A stretch of DNA of 64,000 bases from Nephrocerus scutellatus (GCA_947095585.1 OX352765.1:57438920-57502919), one strand, 5' to 3'; counted from the stretch's first letter, positions 35,901 to 49,739 are shown. The notes: a model not told the origin generated them from the letters alone. Numbers and translations are program-made.

Positions 35901-38489
35901 GAACTAAGCGATTTCTTAAGCAATTTGTATGAAACTCGGAATGTAGGACTAAAATGCGATTATGAGACTTGTTAATATGGAAAATCATCTGGCCAAAAGG
36001 GTCTGCAGTTTTGGGAACTAAGCAATTTCTTAAGCGATTTGTATGAAACTCGGAATGTAGGACAAAAATGCGATTATAAGACTTGTTACTATGGAAAATC
36101 TAAGATCTGGCCAAAAGGGTCTGGCATTTTTGGAACCAAACCATTTCTCAAGGGTTTCGTATAAAACTAGGAATGTAGAACTAATATGCGACCATAAGAT
36201 TTGTTCCTATGGAAATTCTGGGATCTGGCCAATAGGGTCTGGAGTTTTGGGAACACAGCCATTTCTCAAACGATTCGTATGAATGTAGTACTAATGTGCG
36301 ACTACAAGATTTGTTCCTATAGAAATTCTGGGATCTGGCCAATAGGGTCTGGAGTTTTTGGAACCAAGCCATTTCCCAAGCGAATCGTATGAAACTTAGA
36401 ATGTACGACTAATATGTGACTATAAGATTTGTTTCTATGGAAATTCTGGGATCTGACAAATAGGGTCTGGAATTTTGGAAAATAAGCCATTTCTCGAGCG
36501 ATTTGTGTGACATTCGGAATGTAGGACTAAGATGTGATTATGAGATTTGTTCCTATGGAAAATCTGGGAGCTGGCCAATAGGGTCTGGAATTTTGGGAAC
36601 TAAGCCATTTCTCAAGCGATTTCTATGAAATTCGGTATGTAGGACTATGATGTGATTATGAGACTTGTTCCTTTGGAAAATCTGGTATCTAGCCAATAGC
36701 GTCTGCAGTTTTGGCAACTAAGCAATTTCTTAAGCGATTCGTATGAAACTCGGAATGTAGGACTAATATGCGACTATAAGATTTGTTTCTATGGAAATTC
36801 TGGGATCTGGCAAATAGAATCTGGAGTTTTTGGAACCAAGCCATTTCTCAAGCGATTCGTATGAAACTCGGAATGTAGGAATAATATGTGACTCTAAGAT
36901 TTGTTCCTATGGAAATTCTGGGATCTGACAAAAAGGGTCTGGAATAATTGGAACCAAACCATTTCTTAAGGGATTCGTATGAAACTAGGATTGTAGGACT
37001 AATATGCGACTATAACATTTGTTCCTATGGAAATTCTGGTATCTGGCCAATAGGGTCTGGAGTTTTGGGAACCAAGCCATTTCTCAAGCGATTTCTATGA
37101 AATTCGGTATGTAGGACTATGATTTGATTATGAGACTTGTTCCTTTGGAAAATCTGGTATCTGCCCAATAGCGTCTGCAGTTTTGGGAACTAAGCGTTTT
37201 ATTAAGCGCTTTGTATGAAACTCGGAATGTAGGACTAAAATGGGATTATGAGACTTGTTACTATGGAAAATCTAAGATCTGTCCAAAAGGGTCTGGAATT
37301 TTTGGAACCAAACCATTTCTCAAGGGTTTCGTATAAAACTCGGAATGTAGAATTAATATGCGACTATAAGATTTGTTCCTATGGAAATTCTGGGATCTGG
37401 ACAATAGGGTCTGGAGTTTTGGGACCCAAGCCATTTCTCAAGAGATTCGTATGAAATTCCTAATGTAGGACTAAAATGCGACTATTAGATTTGTTCCTAT
37501 GGAAATTGTGATGTGATTAGGAGATTTTGTCCTATGGAAAATCTGGGAGCTGGCTAATAGGGTCTGGAATTATGGGAACTAAACCATTTCTCAAGCGATT
37601 TCTATGAAATTCGGTATGTAGGACTAATATACGACTATAAGATTTGTTCCTATGGAAATTTGGGATCTGGCCAATAGGGTCCGGAGTTTCGGGAACCAAG
37701 CCATTTCTCAAGAGATTCGTATGAAATTCCTAATGTAGGACTAAAATGCGACTATTAGATTTTTTCCTATGGAAATTGTGATGTGATTAGGAGATTTTTT
37801 CCTATGGAAAATCTGGGAGCTGGCTAATAGGGTCTGGAATTATGGGAACTAAGCCGTTTCTCAAGCGACTTCTATGAAATTCGGTATTTAGGACTAATAT
37901 GCGACTATAAGAATGGTTTCTATGGAAATTGTGGTATCTGGCCAATAGGGTCTGGAGTTTTTGGAACCAAGCCATTTCTCAAGCGATTCGTATCAAACTC
38001 GGAATGTAGGAATAATATGTGAGTATAAGATTTGTTCCTATGGAAATTCTGGGATCTTACAAATAGGGTCTGGAATTATTGGAACCAAACCATTTCTTAA
38101 GGGATTCGTATGAAACTAGGATTGTAGGACTAATATGCGACTAGAAGATTTGTTCCTATGGAAATTGTGGTATCTGGCCAATAGGGTCTGGAATTATTGG
38201 AACTAAGCCATTTCTCAAGCGAATTGTATGAAACTCGGAATGTACGACTAATATGTGAGTATAAGATTTGTTCCTATGGAAATTCTCGGATCTAGCCAAT
38301 AGGGTCTGGAGTTATGGGAACCAAGCCATTTCTCAAGAGATTCGTATGAAATTCCTAATGTAGGACTAAAATGCGACTATTAGATTTGTTCCTATGGAAA
38401 TTGTGATGTGATTAGGAGATTTTTTCCTATGGAAAATCTGGGAGCTGGTTAATAGGGTCTGGAATTATGGGAACTAAGCCGTTTCTCAA

Positions 38490-41400
38490 GCGATTTCTAT
38501 GAAATTCGGTACTTAGGACTAAGATGTGATTATGAGATTTGTTCCTATGGAAATTGTGATGTGATTAGGAGATTTGTTCCTATGAAAATTCTGGGATCTG
38601 GCAAATAGGGTCTGAAGTTTTGGGAACCAAGCCATTTCTCAAGCGAATCGTATGAAACTCGGAATGTACGACTAATATGTGACTATAAGATTTGTTCCTA
38701 TGGAAATTCTAGGATCTGGCCAATAGGGTCTGGAGTTTTGGGACCCAAGCCATTTCTCAAGAGATTCATATGAAATTCCTAATGTAGGACCAAAATGCGA
38801 CTATTAGATTTGTTCCTATGGAAATTGTGATGTGATTAGGAGATTTTTTCCTATGGAAAATCTGGGAGCTGGCTAATAGGGTCTGGAATTATTTGAACTA
38901 AGTCATTTCCCAAGAGATTTTATGAAATTCGGTATGTACGACTAATATGCGACTATAATATTGGTTCCTATGGAAATTCTGGGTTCTGGCCAATAGGGTC
39001 TGGAGTTTTTGGAACCAAGCCATTTCTCATGCGAATCGTATGAAACTCGGAATGTACGACTAATATGTGACTATAAGATTTGTTCCTATATAAATTCTGG
39101 GATCTGGCAAATAGGGTCTGGAGTTTTGGGAACACAGCCATTTCTCAAACGATTCGTATGAATGTAGGACTAATATGCGACCATAAGATTTGTTCCTATG
39201 GAAATTCTGGGATCTGGCCAATAGGGTCTGGAGTTTTGGGACCCAAGCCATTTCTCCAGAGATTCGTATGAAATTCCTAATGTAGGACTAAAATGCGACT
39301 ATTAGATTTGTTCCTATGGAAATTGTGATGTGATTGGGAGATTTTTTCCTATAGAAAATCTGGGAGCTGGCTAATAGGGTCTGTAATTTTTGGAACCAAA
39401 CCATTTCTCAAGGGTTTCGTATAAAACTCGGAATGTAGAACTAATATGCGACCATAAGATTTGTTCCTATGGAAATTGTGGTATCTGGCCAATAGGGTCT
39501 GGAATTATTGGAACCAAGCCATTTCTCAAGCGAATCGTATGAAACTCGGAATGTACGACTAATATTTGACTATAAGATTTGTTCCTATGGAAATTCTGGG
39601 ATCTGACAAATAGGGTCTGCAGTTTTGGCAACTAAGCAATTTCTTAAGCGATTCGGATGAAACTCGGAATGTAGGACTAATATGCGACTATAAGAATTGT
39701 TTCTATCGAAATTCTGGGATCTGTCCAATATGGTCTGGAGTTTTTGGAACCAAGCCATTTCTCAAGCGATTCGTATGAAACTCTGAATGTAGGAATAATA
39801 TGTGACTATAAGATTTGTTCCTATGGAATTTCTGGGATCTGGCCAATAGGGTCTGGAGTTTTGGGAACAAAGCCATTTCTCAAGCGATTCGTATGAAATT
39901 CTGTATGTAGGACTATGATGTGATTATGAGACTTGTTCCTTTGGAAAATCTGGTATCTGGCTAATAGCATCTGCAGTTTTGGGAACTAAGCGATTTCTTA
40001 AGCGATTTGTATGAAACTCGGAATGTAGGACTAAAATGCGATTATGAGACTTGTTACTATGGAAAATCTAAGATCTGGCCAAAAGGGTCTGGAGTTTTGG
40101 GAACACAGCCATTTCTAAAACGATTCGTATGAATGTAGTACTAATATGCGACTATAAGATTTGTTCCTATGGAAATTCTGGGATCTGGCCAATAGGGTCT
40201 GGAATTTTTGGAACCAAACCATTTCTTACGGGATTCGCATGAAACTTGGAATGTAGAACTAATATGCGACCATAAGATTTGTTCCAATGGAAATTCTGGG
40301 ATCTGGCCAATAGGGTCTGGAGTTTTGGGAAAACAGCCATTTCTCAAACGATTCGTATGAATGTAGTACTAATATGCGACTATAAGATTTGTTCCTATGG
40401 AAAATCTGGTATCTGGCTAATAGCGTCTGCAGTTTTGGGAACTAAGCGATTTCTTAAACGATTTGTATGAAACTCGGAATGTAGGACTAAAATGCGATTA
40501 TGAGACTTGTTACTATGGAAAATCTAAGATCTGACCAAAAGGGTCAGGAGTTTTGGGAACACAGCCATTTCTCAAACGATTCGTATGAATGTAGTACTAA
40601 TATGCGACTATAAGCTTTGTTCCTATGGAAATTCTGGGATCTGGCCAATAGGGTCTGGAATTTTTTGAACCAAACCATTTCTTATGGGATTCGTATGAAA
40701 CTAGGATTGTAGGACTAATATGCGACTATAAGATTTGTTCCTATGAAAATTCTGGTATCTGGCCAATAGGGTCTGGAGTTTTGGGAACCAAGCCATTTCT
40801 CGAGCGATTTGTATGACATTCGGAATGTAGGACTAAGATGTGATTATGAGATTTGTTCCTATGGAAAATCTGGGAGCTGGCCAATAGGGTCTGGAATTTT
40901 GGTAACTAAGCCATTTCTCAAGCGATTTCTATGAAATTCGGTATGTAGGACTATGATGTGATTATGAGACTTGTTCCTTTGGAAAATCTGGAATCTGGCC
41001 AATAGCGTCTGCAGTTTTTGGAACTAAGCGATTTCTTAGCGATTTGTATGACATTCGGAATGTAGGACTAAGATGTGATTATGAGATTTGTTCCTATGTG
41101 TCTGGAGTTTTGGGAACACAGCCATTTCTCAAACGATTCGTATGAATGTAGTACTAATATGCGACTATAAGATTTGTTCCTATGGAAATTCTGGGATCTG
41201 GCCAATAGGGTCTGGAATTTTTGGAACCAAACCATTTCTTATGGGATTCGTATGAAACTCGGAATGTAGAACTAATATACGACCATAAGATTTGTTCCTA
41301 TGGAAATTCTGGGATCTGGCCAATAGGGTCTGGAGTTTTGGGAACCAAGCCATTTCTCGAGCGATTTGTATGACATTCAGAATGTAGGACTAAGATGTGA

Positions 41401-44400
41401 TTATGAGATTTGTTCCTATGGAAAATCTGGGAGCTGGCCAAAAGGGTCTGGATTTTTTGGAACCAAACCATTTCTTAAGGGATTCGTATGAAACTAATAT
41501 TGTAGGACTAATATGCGACTATAAGATTTGTTCCTATGAAAATTCTGGTATCTGGCCATTAGGGTCTGGAGTTTTTGGAACCAAGCCATTTCACAAGGGA
41601 TTCGTATGAAAGTCGGAATGAGGGACTAATATGCGACTATAAGATTTGTTCCTATGGGAATTCTGGGATCTGACCAATAGGGTCTGGAGTTTTGGGAACC
41701 AAGCAATTTCTCAAGCGATTTCTATGAAATTCGGTATGTAGGACTATGATGTGATTATGAGACTTGTTCCTTTGGAAAATCTGGTATCTGGCCATAAGGG
41801 TCTGGAGTTTTGAGAACACAGCCATTTCTCAAACGATTCGTATGAATGTAGTACTAATATGCGACTATAAGATTTGTTCCTATGGAAATTCTGGGATCTG
41901 GCCAATAGGGTCTGGAATTTTTGGAACCAAACCATTTCTTAAGGGATTCGTATGAAACTAGAATTGTAGGACTAATATGCGACTATAAGATTTGTTCCTA
42001 TGAAAATTCTGTTATCTGGCCAATAGGGTCTGGAGTTTTGGGAACCAAGCCATTTCTCAAGCGATTTCTATGAAATTCGGTATGTAGGACTATGATGTGA
42101 TTATGAGACTTGTTCCTTTGGAAAATCTGGTATCTGGCCAATAGCGTCTGCAGTTTTGGGAACTAAGCGATTTCTTAAGCGATTTGTATGAAACTCGGAA
42201 TGTAGGACTAAAATGCGATTATGAGACTTGTTCCTTTGGAAAATCTGGTATCTGGCCAAAAGGGTCTGGAGTTTTGAGAACACAGCCATTTCTCAAACGA
42301 TTCGTATGAATGTAGTACTAATATGCGACTATAAGATTTGTTCCTATGGAAATTCTGGGATCTGGCCAATAGGGTCTGGAATTTTTTGAACCAAACCATT
42401 TCTTAAGGGATTCGTATGAAACTAGGATTGTAGGACTAATATGCGACTATAAGATTTGTTCCTATGAAAATTCTGGTATCTGGCCAATAGGGTCTGGAGT
42501 TTTGGGAACCAAGCCATTTCTCGAGCGATTTCTATGAAATTCGGTACTTAGGAATAAGATGTGATTATGAGATTTGTTCCTATGGAAATTGTGATGTGAT
42601 TAGGAGATTTGTTCCTATGAAAATTCTGGGATCTGGCAAATAGGGTCTGAAGTTTTGGGAACCAAGCCATTTCTCAAGCGAATCGTATGAAACTCGGAAT
42701 GTACGACTAATATGTGACTATAAGATTTGTTCCTATGGAAATTCTGGGATCTGGCCAATAGGGTCTGGAGTTTTGGGACCCAAGCCATTTCTCAAGAGAT
42801 TCGTATGAAATTCCTAATGTAGGACCAAAATGCGACTATTAGATTTGTTCCTATGGAAATTGTGATGTGATTAGGAGATTTTTTCCTATGGAAAATCTGG
42901 GAGCTGGCTAATAGGGTCTGGAATTATTTGAACTAAGTTATTTCCCAAGCGATTTTATGAAATTCGGTATGTACGACTAATATGCGACTATAATATTGGT
43001 TCCTATGGAAATTCTGGGTTCTGGCCAATAGGGTCTGGAGTTTTTGGAACCAAGCCATTTCTCATGCGAATCGTATGAAACTCGGAATGTACGACTAATA
43101 TGTGACTATAAGATTTGTTCCTATAGAAATTCTGGGATCTGGCAAATAGGGTCTGGAGTTTTGGGAACACAGCCATTTCTCAAACGATTCGTATGAATGT
43201 AGGACTAATATGCGACCATAAGATTTGTTCCTATGGAAATTCTGGGATCTGGCCAATAGGGTCTGGAGTTTTGGGACCCAAGCCATTTCTCCAGAGATTC
43301 GTATGAAATTCCTAATGTAGGACTAAAATGCGACTATTAGATTTGTTTCTATGGAAATTGTGATGTGATTGGGAGATTTTTTCCTATAGAAAATCTGGGA
43401 GCTGGCTAATAGGGTCTGTAATTTTTGGAACCAAACCATTTCTCAAGGGTTTCGTATAAAACTCGGAATGTAGAACTAATATGCGACCATAAGATTTGTT
43501 CCTATGGAAATTCTGGGATCTGGCTAATAGGGTCTGGAGTTTTGGGAACACAGCCATTTCTCAAACGATTCGTATGAATGTAGGACTAATATGCGACTAT
43601 AAGATTTGTTCCTATGGAAATTGTGGTATCTGGCCAATAGGGTCTGGAATTATTGGAACCAAGCCATTTCTCAAGCGAATCGTATGAAACTCGGAATGTA
43701 CGACTAATATTTGACTATAAGATTTGTTCCTATGGAAATTCTGGGATCTGACAAATAGGGTCTGCAGTTTTGGCAACTAAGCAATTTCTTAAACGATTCG
43801 GATGAAACTCGGAATGTAGGACTAATATGCGACTATAAGAATTGTTTCTATCGAAATTCTGGGATCTGTCCAATAGGGTCTGGAGTTTTTGGAACCAAGC
43901 CATTTCTCAAGCGATTCGTATGAAACTCTGAATGTAGGAATAATATGTGACTATAAGATTTGTTCCTATGGAATTTCTGGGATCTGGCCAATAGGGTCTG
44001 GAGTTTTGGGAACAAAGCCATTTCTCAAGCGATTCGTATGAAATTCTGTATGTAGGACTATGATGTGATTATGAGACTTGTTCCTTTGGAAAATCTGGTA
44101 TCTGGCTAATAGCATCTGCAGTTTTGGGAACTAAGCGATTTCTTAAGCGATTTGTATGAAACTCGGAATGTAGGACTAAAATGCGATTATGAGACTTGTT
44201 ACTATAGAAAATCTAAGATCTGGCCAAAAGGGTATGGAGTTTTGGGAACACAGCCATTTCTAAAACGATTCGTATGAATGTAGTACTAATATGCGACTAT
44301 AAGATTTGTTCCTATGGAAATTCTGGGATCTGGCCAATAGGGTCTGGAATTTTTGGAACCAAACCTTTTCTTACGGGATTCGCATGAAACTTGGAATGTA

Positions 44401-46513
44401 GAACTAATATGCGACCATAAGATTTGTTCCAATGGAAATTCTGGGATCTGGCCAATAGGGTCTGGAGTTTTGGGAAAACAGCCATTTCTCAAACGATTCG
44501 TATGAATGTAGTACTAATATGCGACTATAAGATTTGTTCCTATGGAAAATCTGGTATCTGGCTAATAGCGTCTGCAGTTTTGGGAACTAAGCGATTTCTT
44601 AAACGATTTGTATGAAACTCGGAATGTAGGACTAAAATGCGATTATGAGACTTGTTACTATGGAAAATCTAAGATCTGACCAAAAGGGTCAGGAGTTTTG
44701 GGAACACAGCCATTTCTCAAACGATTCGTATGAATGTAGTACTAATATGCGACTATAAGCTTTGTTCCTATGGAAATTCTGGGATCTGGCCAATAGGGTC
44801 TGGAATTTTTTGAACCAAACCATTTCTTAAGGGATTCGTATGAAACTAGGATTGTAGGACTAATATGCGACTATAAGATTTGTTCCTATGAAAATTCTGG
44901 TATCTGGCCAATAGGGTCTGGAGTTTTGGGAACCAAGCCATTTCTCGAGCGATTTGTATGACATTCGGAATGTAGGACTAAGATGTGATTATGAGATTTG
45001 TTCCTATGGAAAATCTGGGAGCTGGCCAATAGGGTCTGGAATTTTGGTAACTAAGCCATTTCTCAAGCGATTTCTATGAAATTCGGTATGTAGGACTATG
45101 ATGTGATTATGAGACTTGTTCCTTTGGAAAATCTGGAATCTGGCCAATAGCGTCTGCAGTTTTTGGAACTAAGCGATTTCTTAGCGATTTGTATGACATT
45201 CGGAATGTAGGACTAAGATGTGATTATGAGATTTGTTCCTATGTGTCTGGAGTTTTGGGAACACAGCCATTTCTCAAACGATTCGTATGAATGTAGTACT
45301 AATATGCGACTATAAGATTTGTTCCTATGGAAATTCTGGGATCTGGCCAATAGGGTCTGGAATTTTTGGAACCAAACCATTTCTTATGGGATTCGTATGA
45401 AACTCGGAATGTAGAACTAATATACGACCATAAGATTTGTTCCTATGGAAATTCTGGGATCTGGCCAATAGGGTCTGGAGTTTTGGGAACCAAGCCATTT
45501 CTCGAGCGATTTGTATGACATTCAGAATGTAGGACTAAGATGTGATTATGAGATTTGTTCCTATGGAAAATCTGGGAGCTGGCCAAAAGGGTCTGGAATT
45601 TTTGGAACCAAACCATTTCTTAAGGGATTCGTATGAAACTAATATTGTAGGACTAATATGCGACTATAAGATTTGTTCCTATGAAAATTCTGGTATCTGG
45701 CCATTAGGGTCTGGAGTTTTTGGAACCAAGCCATTTCACAAGGGATTCGTATGAAAGTCGGAATGAGGGACTAATATGCGACTATAAGATTTGTTCCTAT
45801 GGGAATTCTGGGATCTGACCAATAGGGTCTGGAGTTTTGGGAACCAAGCAATTTCTCAAGCGATTTCTATGAAATTCGGTATGTAGGACTATGATGTGAT
45901 TATGAGACTTGTTCCTTTGGAAAATCTGGTATCTGGCCATAAGGGTCTGGAGTTTTGAGAACACAGCCATTTCTCAAACGATTCGTATGAATGTAGTACT
46001 AATATGCGACTATAAGATTTGTTCCTATGGAAATTCTGGGATCTGGCCAATAGGGTCTGGAATTTTTGGAACCAAACCATTTCTTAAGGGATTCGTATGA
46101 AACTAGAATTGTAGGACTAATATGCGACTATAAGATTTGTTCCTATGAAAATTCTGTTATCTGGCCAATAGGGTCTGGAGTTTTGGGAACCAAGCCATTT
46201 CTCAAGCGATTTCTATGAAATTCGGTATGTAGGACTATGATGTGATTATGAGACTTGTTCCTTTGGAAAATCTGGTATCTGGCCAATAGCGTCTGCAGTT
46301 TTGGGAACTAAGCGATTTCTTAAGCGATTTGTATGAAACTCGGAATGTAGGACTAAAATGCGATTATGAGACTTGTTCCTTTGGAAAATCTGGTATCTGG
46401 CCAAAAGGGTCTGGAGTTTTGAGAACACAGCCATTTCTCAAACGATTCGTATGAATGTAGTACTAATATGCGACTATAAGATTTGTTCCTATGGAAATTC
46501 TGGGATCTGGCCA
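38490..46513 (+). repeat. 4.0/4.1-kb tandem duplication
   Basis: About 38490-42370 is repeated at about 42525-46513. The offset is 4035 at the left and 4145 after about 43510, because copy 2 has one additional 110-bp monomer there. Shared rare forms include GAAATTCGGTACTTAGGA, the TTTGTTCCAATGGAAATTC variant, the GGTCAGGAG variant, the HindIII variant and the 88-bp truncated monomer. Copies are adjacent and nearly identical. Confidence 0.87.
41057..41144 (+). repeat. 88-bp truncated monomer, copy 1 of 5
   Basis: TTTGTTCCTATG is joined to TGTCTGGAGTTTTGG, removing 24 bases including CTGGCCAATAGGG. The unit also lacks the 8 bases typical of the 110-bp class. Identical joins occur at 45202-45289, 52011-52098, 56327-56414 and 61363-61450, so it is a good clonal marker for the right-hand blocks. 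Confidence 0.87.
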
Positions 46514-49250
46514 TTAGGGTCTGGAGTTTTGGGAAAACAGCCATTTCTCAAGCGAATCGTATGAAACTCGGAATGTACGACTAATATGTGACTATAAGAT
46601 TTGTTCCTATGGAAATTCTGGGATCTGACAAATAGGGTCTGGAATTTTGGAAACTAAGCCATTTCTCGAGCGATTTGTATGACATCCGGAATTTAGGGCT
46701 AAGATGTGATTATGAGATTTGTTCCTAGGGAAAATCTGGGAGTAGGCCAATAGGGTCTGGAATTTTGGGAACTAAGCCATTTCTCAAGCGATTTCTATGA
46801 AATACGGTATGTAGGACTATGATGTGATTATGAGACTTGTTCCTTTGGAAAATCTGGTATCTGGCCAATAGCGTCTGCAGTTTTGGGAACTAAGCAATTC
46901 CTTTAGCGATTCGTATGAAACTCGGAATGTAGGACTAATATGCGACTGTAAGATTTGTTCCTATGGAAATTCTGGGATCTGACAAATAGGGTCTGGAGTT
47001 TTGGGAACCAAGCCATTTCTCAAGCAAGTCGTATGAAACTCGGAATGTAGTACTAAGATGTGATTATGGGATTTGTTCTTATGGAAAATCTGGGAGTAGG
47101 CCAATAGGGTCTGGAGTTTTGGGACCCAAGCCATTTCTCAAGAGATTCGTATGAAATTCCTAATGTAGGACTAAAATGCGACTATTAGATTTGTTCCTAT
47201 GGAAATTGTGATGTGATTAGGAGATTTTTTCCTATGGAAAATCTGGGAGCTGGCTAATAGGGTCTGGAATTATGGGAACTAAGCCATTTCTCAAGCGATT
47301 TCTATGAAATTCGGTATTAAGGACTAATATGCGACTATAAGTTTGGTTCCTATGGAAATTCTGGGATCTGGCCAATAGGGTCTGGAGTTTTTGGAACCAA
47401 GCCATTTCTCAAGCGAATCGTATGAAACTCGGAATGTACGACTAATATGTGACTATAAGATTTGTTCCTATGGAAATTCTGGGATCTGACAAATAGGGTC
47501 TGGAATTTTGGAAACTAAGCCATTTCTCGAGCAATTTGTATGACATCCGGAATGTAGGGCTAAGATGTGATTATGAGACTTGTTCCTTTGGAAAATCTGG
47601 TATCTGGCCAATAGCGTCTGCAGTTTTGGGAACTAAGCAATTTCTTAAGCGATTCGTATGAAACTCGGAATGTAGGACTAAAATGCGATTATGAGACTTG
47701 TTACTATGGAAAATCTAAGATCTGGCCAAAAGGGTCTGGAATTTTTGGAACCAAACCATTTCTTAAGGGTTTCGTATGAAACTCGGAATGTAGGACTAAA
47801 ATGCGATTATGAGACTTGTTACTATGGAAAATCTAAGATCTGGCCAAAAGGGTCTGGAATTTTTGGAACCAAACCATTTCTTAAGGGTTTCGTTTAATCT
47901 CGGAATGTAGAACTAATATGCGACCATAAGATTTGTTCCTATGGAAATTCTGGGATCTGGCCAATAGGGTCTGGAGTTTTGGGAAATCAGCCATTTCTCA
48001 AACGATTCGTATGAATGTAGTACTAATATGCGACTATAAGATTTGTTCCTATGGAAATTCTGGTATCGGGCCAATAGGGTCTGGAGTTTTGGGAACCAAG
48101 CCATTTCTCAAGAGATTCGCATGAAATTCCTAATGTAGGACTATAATACGACTATTCGATTTGTTCCTATGGAAATTGTGATGTGATTAGGAGATTTTTT
48201 CCTATGGAAAATCTGGGAGCTGGCTAATAGGGTCTGGAATTATGGGAACTAAGCCATTTCTCTAGCGATTTCTATGAAATTCGGTATTTAGGACTAATAT
48301 GCGATTATAAGTTTGGTTCCTATGGAAATTCTGGGCTCCGGCCAAGAGTGTTTGGAGTTTTTGGAACCAAGCCATTTCTCAAGCGAATCGTATGAAACTC
48401 GGAATGTACGACTAATAAGTGACTATAAGATTTGTTCCTATGTAAATTCTGGGATCTGACAAATAGGGTCTGGAATTTTGGAAACTAAGCCATTTCTCGA
48501 GCGATATGTATGACATCCGGAATGTAGGGCTAAGATGTGATTATGAGATTTGTTCCTAGGGAAAATCTGGGAGTAAGCCAATAGGGTCTGGAATTTTGGG
48601 AACTAAGCCATTTCTCAAGCGATTTCTATGAAATTCGGTATGTAGGACTATGATGTGATTATGAGACTTGTTCCTTTGGAAAATCTGGTATCTGGCCAAT
48701 AGCGTCTGCAGTTTTGGGAACTAAGCAATTTCTTAAGCGATTCGTATGAAACTCGGAATGTAGGACTAATATGCGACTATGAGATTTGTTCCTATGGAAA
48801 GTCTGGGAACTGGCAAATAGGGTCTAGAGTTTTGGGAACCAAGCCATTTCTCAAGCAAGTCGTATGAAACTCGGAATGTAGTACTAAGATGTGATTATGG
48901 GATTTGTTCCTATGGAAAATCTGGGAGCTGGCCAATAGGGTCTGGAATTTTGGGAACTAAGCCATTTCTCAAGCGATTTCTATGAAATTCGGTATGTAGG
49001 ACTATGATGTGATTATGAGACTTGTTCCTTTGGAAAATCTGGTATCTGGCCAATAGCGTCTGCAGTTTTGGGAACTAAGCGATTTCTTAAGCGATTTGTA
49101 TGACATTCGGAATGTAGGACTATGATGTGATTATGAGACTTGTTCCTTTGGAAAATCTGGTATCTGGCCAATAGCGTCTGCAGTTTTGGGAACTAAGCGA
49201 TTTGTATGACATTCGGAATGTAGGACTAAGATGTGATTATGAGATTTGTT
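46246..49250 (+). repeat. Stretch with GTAGGGCTAAGATG and GCAAGTCGTATG variants
   Basis: This part holds CATCCGGAATGTAGGGCTAAG, TTCCTAGGGAAAATCTGGGAG and TCAAGCAAGTCGTATG, forms absent to the left of it. It is partly repeated at about 53.8-55.5 kb (offset 7027 at 47913 and 54940) and again at 58.1-60.5 kb. It contains two adjacent BglII subtype monomers near 47690-47890. No gene is visible. Confidence 0.75.
48991..49108 (+). repeat. Exemplar 118-bp subtype with PstI site
   Basis: This subtype reads ACTATGATGTGATTATGAG, then TTCCTTTGGAAAATCTGG, then AATAGCGTCTGCAGTTTTGG (PstI site CTGCAG) and usually GCGATTTCTTAAGCGATTTG. It measures 118 bases. It recurs in every domain and normally precedes the BglII subtype or another copy of itself, which makes it a useful phase marker inside the blocks. 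Confidence 0.9.
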
Positions 49251-49371
49251 CCTATGGGTCTGGAGTTTTGGGAACACAGCCATTTCTCAAACGATTCGTA
49301 TGAATGTAGTACTAATATGCGACTATAAGATTTGTTCCTATGGAAATTCTGGGATCTGGCCAATAGGGTCT

Positions 49372-49386
49372 GGAATTCGGAATGTA
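49372..49386 (+). repeat. Truncation join TCTGGAATT/CGGAATGTAGG
   Basis: A monomer breaks off after GGTCTGGAATT and continues as CGGAATGTAGGACTAAG, losing about 40 bases. The two sides share AATT, so a microhomology join is likely. The same join is at 59745-59759, offset 10373. Confidence 0.8.
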
Positions 49387-49614
49387 GGACTAAGATGTGA
49401 TTATGAGATTTGTTCCTATTGAAAATCTGGGAGCTGGCTAATAGGGTCTGGAATTATGGGAACTAAGCCGTTTCTCAAGCGATTTCTATGAAATTCGGTA
49501 TTTAGGACTAATATGCGACTATAAGATTGGTTTCTATGAAAATTCTGGGATCTGTTCAATAGGGTCTGGAGTTTTTGGAACCAAGCCATTTCTCAAGCGA
49601 ACCGTATGAAACTC

Positions 49615-49732
49615 GGAATGTACGACTAATATGTGACTATAAGATTTATTCTTATGGAAATTCTGGGATCTGACAAATAGGGTCTGGAATTTTGGAAACT
49701 AAGCCATTTCTCGAGCGATTTGTATGACATTC
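49615..49732 (+). repeat. Exemplar 118-bp subtype with XhoI site
   Basis: This unit carries ATCTGACAAATAGGGTCTGG, TTTTGGAAACTAAGCC and TTTCTCGAGCGATTTGTATG (XhoI site CTCGAG in place of CTCAAG), ending GACATTC. It is 118 bases. It is frequent from about 11.5 kb rightwards and typically followed by a unit with ACTAAGATGTGATTATGAG. Confidence 0.88.
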
Positions 49733-49739
49733 GGAATGT

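Larger units (their letters stand above)
18950..37640. repeat. Third domain: recurrent 2.5-3.5-kb blocks forming 6.2-kb tandem units
   Basis: A private landmark, TGTGCGACTACAAG, starts at 19081, 22049, 24505, 27199, 30716, 33411 and 36295, giving spacings of 2968, 2456, 2694, 3517, 2695 and 2884. On top of this, the stretch beginning near 24.48 kb repeats near 30.69 kb and again, in part, near 36.27 kb. The domain ends near 37640, where agreement with the earlier copies stops. Confidence 0.85.
24480..37640 (+). repeat. 6.2-kb tandem higher-order unit, two copies plus a partial third
   Basis: Copy 1 runs from about 24480 to 30690, copy 2 from about 30690 to 36270, and a partial copy 3 from about 36270 to 37640. 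The starting offset is 6211. It becomes 6212 after a one-base difference near 26570 (AAAACGG versus AAATTCGG), then 6192 after a 20-bp deletion near 34755, then 5583 because copy 1 holds 609 extra bases near 29290-29930, then 5579 after a 4-bp deletion near 35985. These changes sum exactly to the 5579-bp offset between copies 2 and 3, which supports the alignment. Elsewhere the copies differ by only occasional single bases. Confidence 0.88.

Noticed and set aside
49255..49390. Insertion of unique DNA at the irregular monomers
   Set aside because: All bases match parts of other monomers; the irregularity is two truncation joins close together.
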